NCBI GenBank assembly: GCA_947170195.1
Contig: CAMVSS010000004.1
Location: 1 to 41,769 of the forward strand
Source: an uncultured Treponema sp.
GTDB taxonomy: Bacteria; Spirochaetota; Spirochaetia; Treponematales; Treponemataceae
DNA length: 41,769 bases
Direction: 5' to 3'
Of the stretch, positions 15,917 through 24,200 are shown in pieces. Under the pieces are notes generated by a model that saw nothing but the letters and a program-made list of their open reading frames with translations, was not told the DNA's origin and ran no database searches. Every line of letters starts with the position of its first letter. Position 1 is the first letter of the stretch. The position numbers and the translations under genes were made by a program.

Positions 15917-16502
15917 CTGCAGTCAGTGAGTCCTCGTAAACCTGATTTGAGAATTCGTATTTTAGGAAATCGCCGGTGTTTTCGTTCAAGATGACTGATT
16001 TTAAAGCGGAATCTCCGGCCATTTCTATATTCTTTGTGAATTTTTTGAGAACGTCACTTTTTGGAACAAGAACCGCGCTCCAAATCTGCCCATTCCTTGA
16101 AAAGTTGATTTCGAAATTCTTCTCAAGGTTCTCGTAATTTCCGTCAAAAACCGATGAAAGGATTTCAGAAAACTCCTCGAAGGTCTGGTTTCCGCTGCTC
16201 TTCATCACTGATTTTTTTCCTGATGCGGATGTCTGGATTACAGCCGACTTTGTTACGGCCATTTTTGACGGGAAAGGCTTTTCGGTGTTCCAGAAAATGC
16301 CCTCGCCGTCCGCAATGATGAAAGTTCCCCGCGATACAACCTCGCGATTCAGCTTTTTGATCGATTTAGTTTGAACGAAACTTCCTTTTGTAACTTTTCG
16401 CTCAGCAATTTTTGAGCACACATCTGAAAAATCATCTGCGAATGCGGCCGAGCAAGCCAAAAATGCGGAAAAAATCAGAATCGGAAGTCTTTTTATCATC
16501 AT
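15888..16502 (-). CDS. LolA-like periplasmic lipid or lipoprotein carrier (ApeL-like)
   Basis: A 204-residue protein with signal peptide (MMIKRLPILIFSAFLACSAAFA). The mature part follows the LolA/LolB fold outline: GSFVQTKSIKKLNREVVSRG early on, the strand GIFWNTEKPFPSKMAV with the conserved Trp, and regular amphipathic strands after it. LolA folds bind acyl chains in a half-barrel cavity. In aryl polyene clusters a LolA-like gene sits directly before the exporter, exactly as here. It is more likely a dedicated carrier for the cluster product than the general lipoprotein chaperone. Its start overlaps the stop of the thioesterase gene by one base and its end overlaps the exporter start by 29 bases, so the three genes are tightly coupled. 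Confidence 0.82.
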   Translation of the reverse strand: MMIKRLPILIFSAFLACSAAFADDFSDVCSKIAERKVTKGSFVQTKSIKKLNREVVSRGTFIIADGEGIFWNTEKPFPSKMAVTKSAVIQTSASGKKSVMKSSGNQTFEEFSEILSSVFDGNYENLEKNFEINFSRNGQIWSAVLVPKSDVLKKFTKNIEMAGDSALKSVILNENTGDFLKYEFSNQVYEDSLTADEKALFTEQ

Positions 16503-16933
16503 CAGTCCATTTCCTCAAGAAGTTTCTCTACTTTGTCCGTAAAACATTTCGGGCAGACAAACTGAGTCTCACCGGTGGAAGCTTTTATGCACATCTGGCT
16601 GACAGAACCTTTTGTCGTCAGCTCGCCGGTCTGGGCATTGTACAGCTCGAAATTGATTTTAATCATGTTCTCGTACTCGGCAAGGATAGCTTTTGCGCGG
16701 CAAGTGTCACCGAAACGGAGCGAGTGAATGTACTTCACTTTGACTTCCGTTACCGGAAAAAGATAGCCGCTTTTTTCCATGTCGAGATAGTTGTAGCCGA
16801 TTTTGTCCAGAAGTGCGCATCGGGCGCGCTCGAAATAATTCACGTAGTTTCCGTGCCACACAATGCGCATCGAATCAACTTCGAAAAAATCAACTTTAAA
16901 TTCTATTTCTGTCGTCAGCATCTTTGATTCCAT
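16502..16933 (-). CDS. Hotdog-fold acyl thioesterase, 4HBT/YbgC type (ApeK-like)
   Basis: A short single-domain protein (143 residues from the chosen start) with the 4HBT signature VDFFEVDSMRIVWHGNYVNYFERAR at its N-terminus, where the Asp and the HxNYxxxFE segment match YbgC and 4-hydroxybenzoyl-CoA thioesterases. It should hydrolyse an acyl thioester, either a CoA or an ACP ester. The C-terminal CPKCF is an unusual pair of cysteines for the family. The ATG at 16933 is preferred over the GTG at 16939 because GGAG sits eight bases upstream. It is the first gene of the tightly packed thioesterase-LolA-exporter trio and follows the adenylate cyclase by only 22 bases. Confidence 0.86.
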   Translation of the reverse strand: MESKMLTTEIEFKVDFFEVDSMRIVWHGNYVNYFERARCALLDKIGYNYLDMEKSGYLFPVTEVKVKYIHSLRFGDTCRAKAILAEYENMIKINFELYNAQTGELTTKGSVSQMCIKASTGETQFVCPKCFTDKVEKLLEEMD

Positions 16934-16955
16934 TGTCACAACTCCATGTCCGTTT

Positions 16956-19208
16956 TTATTTCACATCCATCTTGAAAACTCCGTCCCAGTCTTTTGCAGG
17001 CGGATTGTTCTTGAAGTGGAAAATTCTGTCCAAGAATACGATTGATGGCATGTCGTTATATTTCTGAGCACAGGCTTTGAAAAATTTCTCGCTTTCATCC
17101 CACTTTTGCTTTCGGTAGAAGCTGAGACCTTTTTCGAAAAGCTCCTTGATATCATACAATTTTTCTGTTCCGCGCACCGTGGTCTGCAAAATCTCATAGA
17201 TTCTGACAGGCTCGGTTTTTCCTTTTACCGTTATGAAATCCAGCTCGCGGCAGATAAACGAATCCTTGAGCTTTGAATAAACGTTTTCCGTGATGATGGA
17301 TTTTGAGCCGTAAGCTTTGTTCGCGCTTTCAAGACGTGCGGCAAGATTGACGGTGTCGCCGATCGATGTAAAATCTTTTCTTGTGCGAGATCCGACCGAA
17401 CCGAAGACGACTTTTCCAGAGTTGATACCGATTCCGATCGAAATGAAAGTCGAGCCATCCTCGCTTGCAAGCTCCTGCTGCTCGCGCATCGCCTGACGAA
17501 TTTCCATGGCGGCTTTGCATGCATTGTATTCTTTTTTAGGGCCGGAGAAGAACGCCATCATCTCATCGCCGACAAATTTATCGATGTCGCCGCCGTTGTT
17601 CAGGATGATTTCCGTTTCGATGTCCAGATAGTGGTTAAGGATATCGACAACTTTCTTTGGCGGCATTCCCTCGCAGATCGAAGTAAAGCCGCGGATATCG
17701 GTGAACAAAAAGCAGATGTCGCGGGAAATAGTGCTGCGCTTGGTGTCTTTTTCTGCATGCTGAAGCGTTGAGAAAGAAATGTAAGGGACGATTCCCTTTA
17801 TGAGCGAGAACATGTTGTCGATTTCAACGGAAAGGTCTTTTATTTCGTCGCGGGTTTTTATTGAATCGTCATAGACAATCTCTTCCGGAACAATTTTTGC
17901 GCTACCGGAAAGCATCTCAGAAATTCCGGCGGAAGTTTTTCGGACGTTCGCACGGAGATAAATCAACGGATTTACGATTACATCCGCCATGAAGATTACG
18001 AACAGAATTGAAACATACAGAAAGATGAGGCTGAACGTGAATACGAAGACTTTTGTCTGAAAATACTGCTTCATCAACACGTCCTGCCGATATGTTACGA
18101 TTGAAAAACCTACGAGCCTGTGACCTGCTTTTCTTGACAGCGTTACAGGATAAATATATTTGCAGGTTCGGTTTGCTTTGTCATAAACAGGACTTTTTCT
18201 AAATGAACCGTTCTGATAGCGGCGGAGAAAATCGTGAGCCTGCTCGTCGGTGAGTTTTTTTTCTGATTCATCAACTTTTGAAGCTCGCGCCGTCGTGTAT
18301 GCAAATACATCAAATGCCGGAAGTTCCGATTCAGGCCCAAGATTCTCGATGAAAATCTGCTCATTTTTGCTCGAAATTATGATGTCGATTCTCTCGTATG
18401 GAGAAGCGGCGATTGCATTGGTTTTTTTCTGCTGCTCAAAATAATTTACGATTTTCTCGTATTTTCCTTCTGCTGATTCGTAGACAGCGGCGGTCTGCTC
18501 TGCCTGAGTTCTGCCGACATCACTGACAGCCTCGGTAATCATCTTTTTGTAGCCGTTAAGAATCAAAATCATGAAAGTCGTAAGAACAACGGCGAGCGTT
18601 CCGATTACAGATGCAAAAAATTTTGTCTTGATGGAAACTTTGCTTTTTTTCTGGTCATTTTCCTTGAGCACCTTGTAATCTTTGTACTCAGGCTTGGAGA
18701 CTCGCAGGTAGACGAGCGTATAAATCGACATGGCTACATGAGCTACGACCGCCCCACCAAAGATTGCATACGTGTACCACGGAACCAGCACGAACCACGT
18801 CGGGCAGTTAGCCTCAAGAATAAGACAGATTATTGATAAAACCAGATAAATCGTAAGGCTTATGAAAGTCGTTATATAAAGCGGCTTGGCAAGTTTTTCG
18901 CGTATAAAAATCGAAATCAGCGTAAAAAGTGCCGTAAACGGAATAAAATAGATAAGGAAGAAAACATATTTTAAGATTCCGTTCTCCAAAAACAAAACAT
19001 CAGTGAGGGGGAGTGAAAATGGGAAGATATACTGCACGGCAGCTTCCGCATCGTACAAATCAACCGACTGAATGCTCATCGGAATGCAGAAAAGTCCCGC
19101 CAAAAGCGCCGCGGAAAAGAATTTGCCTATACCAGGAAGAATCTTAAAAAAGAAGGCTCGCACAGAATCTAAAAAATACAAAACTCGCTGAAAAATTCCC
19201 TTAAACAT
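16956..19208 (-). CDS. Membrane-bound class III adenylate cyclase
   Basis: A 750-residue protein. Residues about 25-170 carry four or five membrane segments; a further segment near 198-218 and one near 387-410 enclose an extracytoplasmic sensor region of about 170 residues; a HAMP-like linker follows. The catalytic domain (about 490-665) has both metal Asp residues (FTDIRGF D504; FVGDE D548), the adenine-selecting Lys (K544), the Asp before TVN (D618), and the transition-state Asn and Arg in VNLAARLE (N621, R625), so it should make cAMP from ATP. The last 70 residues look like one helical repeat pair, as in TPR. It interrupts the acyl-chain cluster and is driven by its own promoter. The -10 lies six bases before the ATG with no Shine-Dalgarno sequence, which suggests leaderless translation. 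Confidence 0.93.
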   Translation of the reverse strand: MFKGIFQRVLYFLDSVRAFFFKILPGIGKFFSAALLAGLFCIPMSIQSVDLYDAEAAVQYIFPFSLPLTDVLFLENGILKYVFFLIYFIPFTALFTLISIFIREKLAKPLYITTFISLTIYLVLSIICLILEANCPTWFVLVPWYTYAIFGGAVVAHVAMSIYTLVYLRVSKPEYKDYKVLKENDQKKSKVSIKTKFFASVIGTLAVVLTTFMILILNGYKKMITEAVSDVGRTQAEQTAAVYESAEGKYEKIVNYFEQQKKTNAIAASPYERIDIIISSKNEQIFIENLGPESELPAFDVFAYTTARASKVDESEKKLTDEQAHDFLRRYQNGSFRKSPVYDKANRTCKYIYPVTLSRKAGHRLVGFSIVTYRQDVLMKQYFQTKVFVFTFSLIFLYVSILFVIFMADVIVNPLIYLRANVRKTSAGISEMLSGSAKIVPEEIVYDDSIKTRDEIKDLSVEIDNMFSLIKGIVPYISFSTLQHAEKDTKRSTISRDICFLFTDIRGFTSICEGMPPKKVVDILNHYLDIETEIILNNGGDIDKFVGDEMMAFFSGPKKEYNACKAAMEIRQAMREQQELASEDGSTFISIGIGINSGKVVFGSVGSRTRKDFTSIGDTVNLAARLESANKAYGSKSIITENVYSKLKDSFICRELDFITVKGKTEPVRIYEILQTTVRGTEKLYDIKELFEKGLSFYRKQKWDESEKFFKACAQKYNDMPSIVFLDRIFHFKNNPPAKDWDGVFKMDVK

Positions 19209-19214
19209 TTTTTA

Positions 19215-19243
19215 AGTATAACATATTTGAAAATCTTTGTTAA
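19215..19243 (-). promoter_or_regulatory. Strong extended -10 promoter for adenylate cyclase, leaderless type
   Basis: TTAACA, a 17-base spacer ending TGT, and TATACT, followed after six bases (TAAAAA) by the ATG at 19208. The expected transcription start falls on or next to the A of the start codon, leaving no room for a ribosome-binding site. Confidence 0.72.
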
Positions 19244-19310
19244 TTTGTGCGGCAGTGCTTCTCCAAAGCAAAATCCGTTTTCGGAAAAACTTTGTCCTTG
19301 GCGGTACCGT

Positions 19311-20249
19311 CTATTTCCAAAAATCGAAGAAGTTATACCACTGAAATGGATGCATTTTGCACAAGGATTCGAGATTTCCAGCATAGTTTTTCGCAGTTCC
19401 TAAAATCCGTTCCTCGCGCTCTTTTCTTCCGCAATCAAAATTGATTCCATTCTTTTTTACGAACATGTCATACTGAGGATTGAGGCTGAAATCTTTCTGG
19501 CGCAAGCCAGTTATAAAATATGTAGGAACATTCAGAAGCGCGATCAAAAGGAATACACCATACGGAAAATTTGCTTCCTCACCGAGAAACGGAATCCTTA
19601 TGTTTCGGTCTGTATGTGCGCTGACTCTGTCACCTGCAATCACGACGACCTCACCCTTTTCAAGACGCTCCTGCATCAAAAAAATCGTTTCGGGACCGAT
19701 GTTGTCCGAGCTTACAAGATTTACGGCGGAGTCAGGGTTTATCTCGTTCAAAAGCGCGTTGAAGCCGCCCGAGATTTTGGCATCGGAAATTGTCGTGATG
19801 CTCATCTTGCGGTCGGTTCCAGATTCTCCGAGCGACGCAAGTCCCTTAAGCATCTGAGGATTTCCAAGATGGGAGATGACGATTATCGTGCCCTTTGCCT
19901 CGTTTATGTTTTTTACGAGATCGCCGACATCATCGTCCTGCCAGTGAACATTTTTGAAAGAGAAAGTGCCTGCCCAGCTCTGAATGTTTTCCACAAGATT
20001 CAGGGCAAAACTGATTATGTGCTTTGCAATTTCCAGCGAAGAAACTTTTCCGCCGTTTTTAAGATGCGAAAGATACTTTCTTGAAACGTCACGGGTCGCT
20101 TTTCCAAAAGCAAAATAGAAAAATCCGACAGGAAAAGCAAGAAAACGCATTATACGAGCCGGAAGAATTTTCATGACGGCAAAAGTCATTCTATAACCGA
20201 GGTTGTGATGCTGCTCAACTTCGTACCACTGTTCCGATTTTCTTGTCAT
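19311..20249 (-). CDS. LpxL/HtrB-like lysophospholipid or lipid A type acyltransferase (C-terminal half of ApeJ)
   Basis: A 312-residue protein of the Lip_A_acyltrans family: an N-terminal membrane-associated helix (about 28-48), the catalytic region TIIVISHLGNPQML (about 121-134) and the later AGDRVSAH motif typical of the family. Members transfer acyl groups from ACP to a lipid acceptor at the inner membrane. The usual HX4D/E dyad reads H127 to Q132 here, so the acidic partner is apparently replaced by Gln. In proteobacterial aryl polyene clusters this domain is the second half of ApeJ, fused behind a glycosyltransferase; here it is a separate gene overlapping the glycosyltransferase stop codon (ATGA), so the two products probably act together. 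The natural acceptor is unknown. Confidence 0.86.
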   Translation of the reverse strand: MTRKSEQWYEVEQHHNLGYRMTFAVMKILPARIMRFLAFPVGFFYFAFGKATRDVSRKYLSHLKNGGKVSSLEIAKHIISFALNLVENIQSWAGTFSFKNVHWQDDDVGDLVKNINEAKGTIIVISHLGNPQMLKGLASLGESGTDRKMSITTISDAKISGGFNALLNEINPDSAVNLVSSDNIGPETIFLMQERLEKGEVVVIAGDRVSAHTDRNIRIPFLGEEANFPYGVFLLIALLNVPTYFITGLRQKDFSLNPQYDMFVKKNGINFDCGRKEREERILGTAKNYAGNLESLCKMHPFQWYNFFDFWK

Positions 20250-20992
20250 TTATGAATTTTTCTCCATAAAAGGCACGGCGAAACAAGAATCATCTTGAAG
20301 AACATCCGCGTAAAGACCCATGAAATTCGCACGTTGTCGCGGAAAGCATGAAAATTTGAAATTCCGTCGCTCGGATAAGTAACTTTTACCGGATAGAATT
20401 CAACATCAACCCCCATCCACATAAGCTGGATGAGAATCTCCGTGTCAAATCCCATGCGTTTGTCGAACATTTTCTTTGTTACGAATTTTAGAGTCGGTTC
20501 AACCGGATAAATTCTGAAACCGCAAAGCGCATCGACGATTTTTCCACTCCATGTAACAATCGCACACCACGTATTTGCAAAAGCGTGGGCATTTTTTCTG
20601 TGCCCCGGAGCCGTTTCGTCGTATTCAGGATAACCGCAAATCATTTTATCCTGACTCGCCTTTGATTTTTCTATGAACAGCGGAATTTTTGAGCTGTCAT
20701 GCTGACCGTCAGCATCCAGCTGAAGCAAATGAGTGTAGCCCTTTTCGTGGGCAAAAATCACGCCCTGCTTGAACGCCGCACCCTTACCGGAATTTTTTGG
20801 GAGAGTGACAATCTCCACGGCAGGATGCTTTTCTTTTATTCCTCGAAGATAGGATTTTGTTTCCTCAGCGTTTCCGTCATCCACAAGAATAATTGGAACA
20901 TTGTATTGAAGAATATTGTCAACGACCTGTGCGCAGGCTTTTCCGTGACGATAAACAGGAATCAAAATGCAGGGATTAAAATTTTCGCTCAT
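20246..20992 (-). CDS. Family 2 glycosyltransferase (N-terminal half of ApeJ)
   Basis: A 248-residue GT-A fold enzyme: ILIPVYRHG at the start, nucleotide-binding VDDGNAE near 37-43, and the metal-binding LDADGQHD near 93-100. The acceptor side around WMGVDVEFYPVKVTYP and the short basic C-terminus match the dolichyl-phosphate mannose synthase-like GT2 proteins found in aryl polyene loci. It would transfer a sugar from a nucleotide sugar to a lipid or aryl acceptor. Its stop overlaps the start of the acyltransferase gene by four bases. The promoter next to it leaves only six bases before the ATG, and no Shine-Dalgarno sequence is present, so a leaderless mRNA is likely. Upstream lies the end of the inserted surface-protein block. 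Confidence 0.9.
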   Translation of the reverse strand: MSENFNPCILIPVYRHGKACAQVVDNILQYNVPIILVDDGNAEETKSYLRGIKEKHPAVEIVTLPKNSGKGAAFKQGVIFAHEKGYTHLLQLDADGQHDSSKIPLFIEKSKASQDKMICGYPEYDETAPGHRKNAHAFANTWCAIVTWSGKIVDALCGFRIYPVEPTLKFVTKKMFDKRMGFDTEILIQLMWMGVDVEFYPVKVTYPSDGISNFHAFRDNVRISWVFTRMFFKMILVSPCLLWRKIHK

Positions 20993-20998
20993 ACCGCA

Positions 20999-21027
20999 AT
21001 TTTACAATGAAAGCAAAAAATCAACAA
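20999..21027 (-). promoter_or_regulatory. Promoter for the glycosyltransferase gene, leaderless type
   Basis: On the minus strand TTGTTG and TAAAAT are 17 bases apart and the -10 is followed by only six bases (TGCGGT) before the ATG at 20992. The promoter overlaps the first codons of the transposase-nuclease remnant on the other strand. Confidence 0.55.
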
Positions 21028-21153
21028 CAGCGGGACATCAGTTACGACATAAACTGTACTTTCGCCGACGGTACGGCAGCCCAAATCGAGATGCAGGGAT
21101 ACGCTCCGGATTATGACTACGGCCAACAGACAGAACTTTCTGAAAGAAACTGA
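21007..21153 (+). pseudogene. Remnant of a PD-(D/E)XK (Rpn-type) transposase nuclease
   Basis: A 48-codon plus-strand reading frame encodes RDISYDINCTFADGTAAQIE followed by MQGYAPDYDYG. This matches the catalytic segment of PDDEXK_2/Rpn-family transposase nucleases, which have an Asp in the first strand and an E-x-Q (here IEMQ) in the second. Intact members are about 250-300 residues; here only the piece around the active site survives and the frame ends at 21153. No ribosome-binding site is visible. It lies between the glycosyltransferase and the giant surface lipoprotein, at the edge of the block that interrupts the acyl-chain cluster, and may mark how that block arrived. Recognition is by motif only. 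Confidence 0.5.
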
Positions 21154-21162
21154 CCTGTCAGC

Positions 21163-21229
21163 AAAAAAGCCACCCTGCAAAGATTGTGTGTACAAAAACT
21201 CGTGCACGTTTAAGCAGGGCGGTTTTTTT
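21163..21229 (-). terminator. Long terminator hairpin after the giant surface lipoprotein gene
   Basis: A-tract, CCGCCCTGC ... GCAGGGTGG and T-tract on the minus strand form a stem with an inner stem GTGCAC / GTGTAC, about 30 bases after the stop codon. The symmetrical A and T tracts allow function on both strands. Confidence 0.75.
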
Positions 21230-21259
21230 ATATGTCCGTCGCTGGGGATAATGGATTTC

Positions 21260-24200
21260 CTAGCTCCATGAACCGGTTTCCGAATTTGTATTTGGAGTCC
21301 AGGTCTTGTAGTTTGTCGTATTGTTGTTGTAATAAATTTTAACAGACATATCGGTTGCCCAGTTGACGCTCGTTGTATATCTTGCACGTTTTACACTCAC
21401 ATTCGATGTCAAATTTGAAGCAGTTCCAGCGTATATGAAAGTAACATTAGAGAAACGACTTGCGGAGTTATTCAATATTTCCAACTGTGTGACCGTTGCA
21501 GGAATGTGTATGTTCACATTGCCTGCTCCTGTATAAGTTGTACCGTCATTAGTGTAATTTAAAAGACCGTTCTCCAAATAAAGAGATGTAGCGTCCATGA
21601 AAAAGATATCTTTCAATGCAGGGCAGTTTACTATAAAGTTCGTAGTTCCAAGTCCATAAGGGTCATTTTCAGAAGTAAAACTTCCGTAAAGATATATATT
21701 TTCCAAATCTGGACAATCCTTAAATTGTTGTCCACTGACGCATTCAGATGCCTTCATAGTGACAGACTGCAGATTATTTAGCGAGTCAAATTTAACGTTG
21801 CTGTCCAAATTTGTTTTGCTGAAATCAAGATGCATCTTATAAGGTGAGTTGTTAATTGCATTCTTCACATTTCCGCTAAAGCTATAAACTTTGCCGGTAT
21901 CAACAATTACAATTTTTTCCCCGTCCGACGTAAGACTTGCTATCGTTTCAGGAAGATCATTCATTGTCGTCACAATGCCAGCCGCGATTGTTCCGTCGTC
22001 GAGGATTGTCCATTTTTTGCCGGTTGAGTCCGGGAGCAGGTCGAATTTTGCTGTGTCCGTTTTGAACTGATTATCTGAACAATTGTCGCCATGTTTAATG
22101 ATAGTGCGTCCGTCAATATATCCAATGTCGTTATATTGAGGTCTGTTATTATCCAACTTCGAAAGTGAGATTTTTCCTATCTTGCCTGTGGTAAGGATTC
22201 CATCTGTAAGAATGCTTGAAAAACTGCTTTCACTTCCAATGTAAAGGTTAATATCATTATTTTTAAAACTTCCATCTGGAATCGAAATATATCCTTTGAG
22301 AGTAATAACATTATCAGTATTACCAGTAGAAGAAACATAGTAAGATATAGCACCTCCAGATCCCCCATAGTCGGTAACGGTATTGCCTATCAATCTTGTA
22401 GGCCTTGAAGAAACGGAACTTCCAATCACAACATTTTTGTTTCCTTTAACATAAATACCACCGCCATAATATTCTGCGACATTCCCCTGAATGGTAACGC
22501 CACCAATCTCAGAATTTCCAGATTCAATTCCTATTCCGCCTCCACCCCTGCCTTTATTATAAGAAATGTTTCCGCTCGCGCATTTTAACACAGAGCCTTT
22601 ATGGCTAATGCCACCGACTGCAGGGTCACTTACATACATAGAGCCACTGTAATTATAATTATGGCAAACTCCACCAGTAAGTGTTTTTTCATGAGTCTCG
22701 CTGTCATAGCCAAGATAGCAGCTGGCATCATTAGCAATGTGTATTCCACCGCCACAAAGATCTGACCTGTTGCAAAGGTTTTCAGTGCCAGTTCTTTCAT
22801 AAATTGTAGAGGTAGAATTGCTTCCGATTAAAGCAGAACCGTACACAAAGAGTTTTGAATTTTGTCCGACATAAACACCGCCACCATAGCTATGTGCGTA
22901 ATTTCCAACAATATGAACTCCGTCTCCAAGCTTTACGGTACAATTATCTCCGATGCATATTCCGCCGCCATTTCCCGTACCAGGATATGCAGTTGAACTG
23001 TAGCCGTAGTCATCAGATTTATATCCACCGGTAATTTTGAGTTTTTCGATCGTTACCGGAGCCTTTGTCGTAATTTTTAATACACCGCCGCTGGAATAAT
23101 AGCTTTTCTCATTGTATGTTGTTTTTCCCTGCAATCCTCGGTCAATTATGTCCGTCGAAGGGCCTGTTTTACCTGTCAGTTTTATTGAAGATACCGCAGT
23201 CTCCGGAGCATTAAGATTCACAGTCCCTGCTGTTTCTATTTTACCGTCAATCGTAATCACATAATCCTGCTTGGTGTCCTGATAGTTAATAAAGGCACTC
23301 ACAGTTGCCAAATCTTTAAAATAAAAGTTTGCCAGCGAAGACGTTTCGTTAAGGCATGTTTTTCCTATACCAGGCGGGTTCCAGGTTGTATCTTTATCGA
23401 AGTTGGACGTGACTGAAAATGCGTTTTCTGCGTCAGGTTTTATATAAAGTCTGTTCGGTGTGTATTTGAGTTTGAGTTTTCCCTGATCGGTTGAAGCTGT
23501 ATTAATCTGGAATCCTCCATTATGAACGAGTGCAAATTTGCTTACATTGGAGCTCAAGGCACTTCCCGTAATCATTACGCGTTTTTTTGCAGGGTCTGTT
23601 GAAGTTACATTTATCTTCTTTGATGAATGTTTTGTTAAATTAGAATCAACCGTTATTTTTGCATTGTTGGCAAGCTGAATGATGTTTGAATATGTTTCCG
23701 GGCTTGTTCCAGAAGCCGGAATATAGGCATTTCCTCCAAGCGTACATGACGAACCAGCAGGTTGATAACTGCTATTATTAGGATTTTTTTCAACTGAACC
23801 ATCATAAAAAATTGCGTCTCCGCCCTTTGCAGCAACGTTACCTTCAATAGTTCCGCCATTCATCTTAAAAGTTGTAATTTTGGAATAAGCACCATTGTCA
23901 TAGTCGATATGACCTTTGCTTATATAAACGCCGCCACCGGTTTCCTGTGTGGTGTTTCCGGTAATCCAAACGCCGTCAGAAACAGTAAGATTAGCACCAG
24001 TGCTCAGGAAAAGCCCTGCACCGGATTTTGTTGAGTTTCCGCCTGTAATCTTAAGGTTCTTGAGCGTTATCGGAGCAGTTTCCGAATACATGCCAATCTT
24101 TAAGACTGGTTCAGAATTTCCATCAGCAAACTTTCCGTCAAAACCGTCCACAGGCCTGCCGTTTGAATCCAAACCGTTGACACCTAACACCAGAACTGAT

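Noticed and set aside
20989-21387. 132-residue minus-strand ORF
   Set aside because: It overlaps the end of the giant lipoprotein gene in another frame and runs through that gene's terminator. It has no ribosome-binding site and no recognisable sequence.
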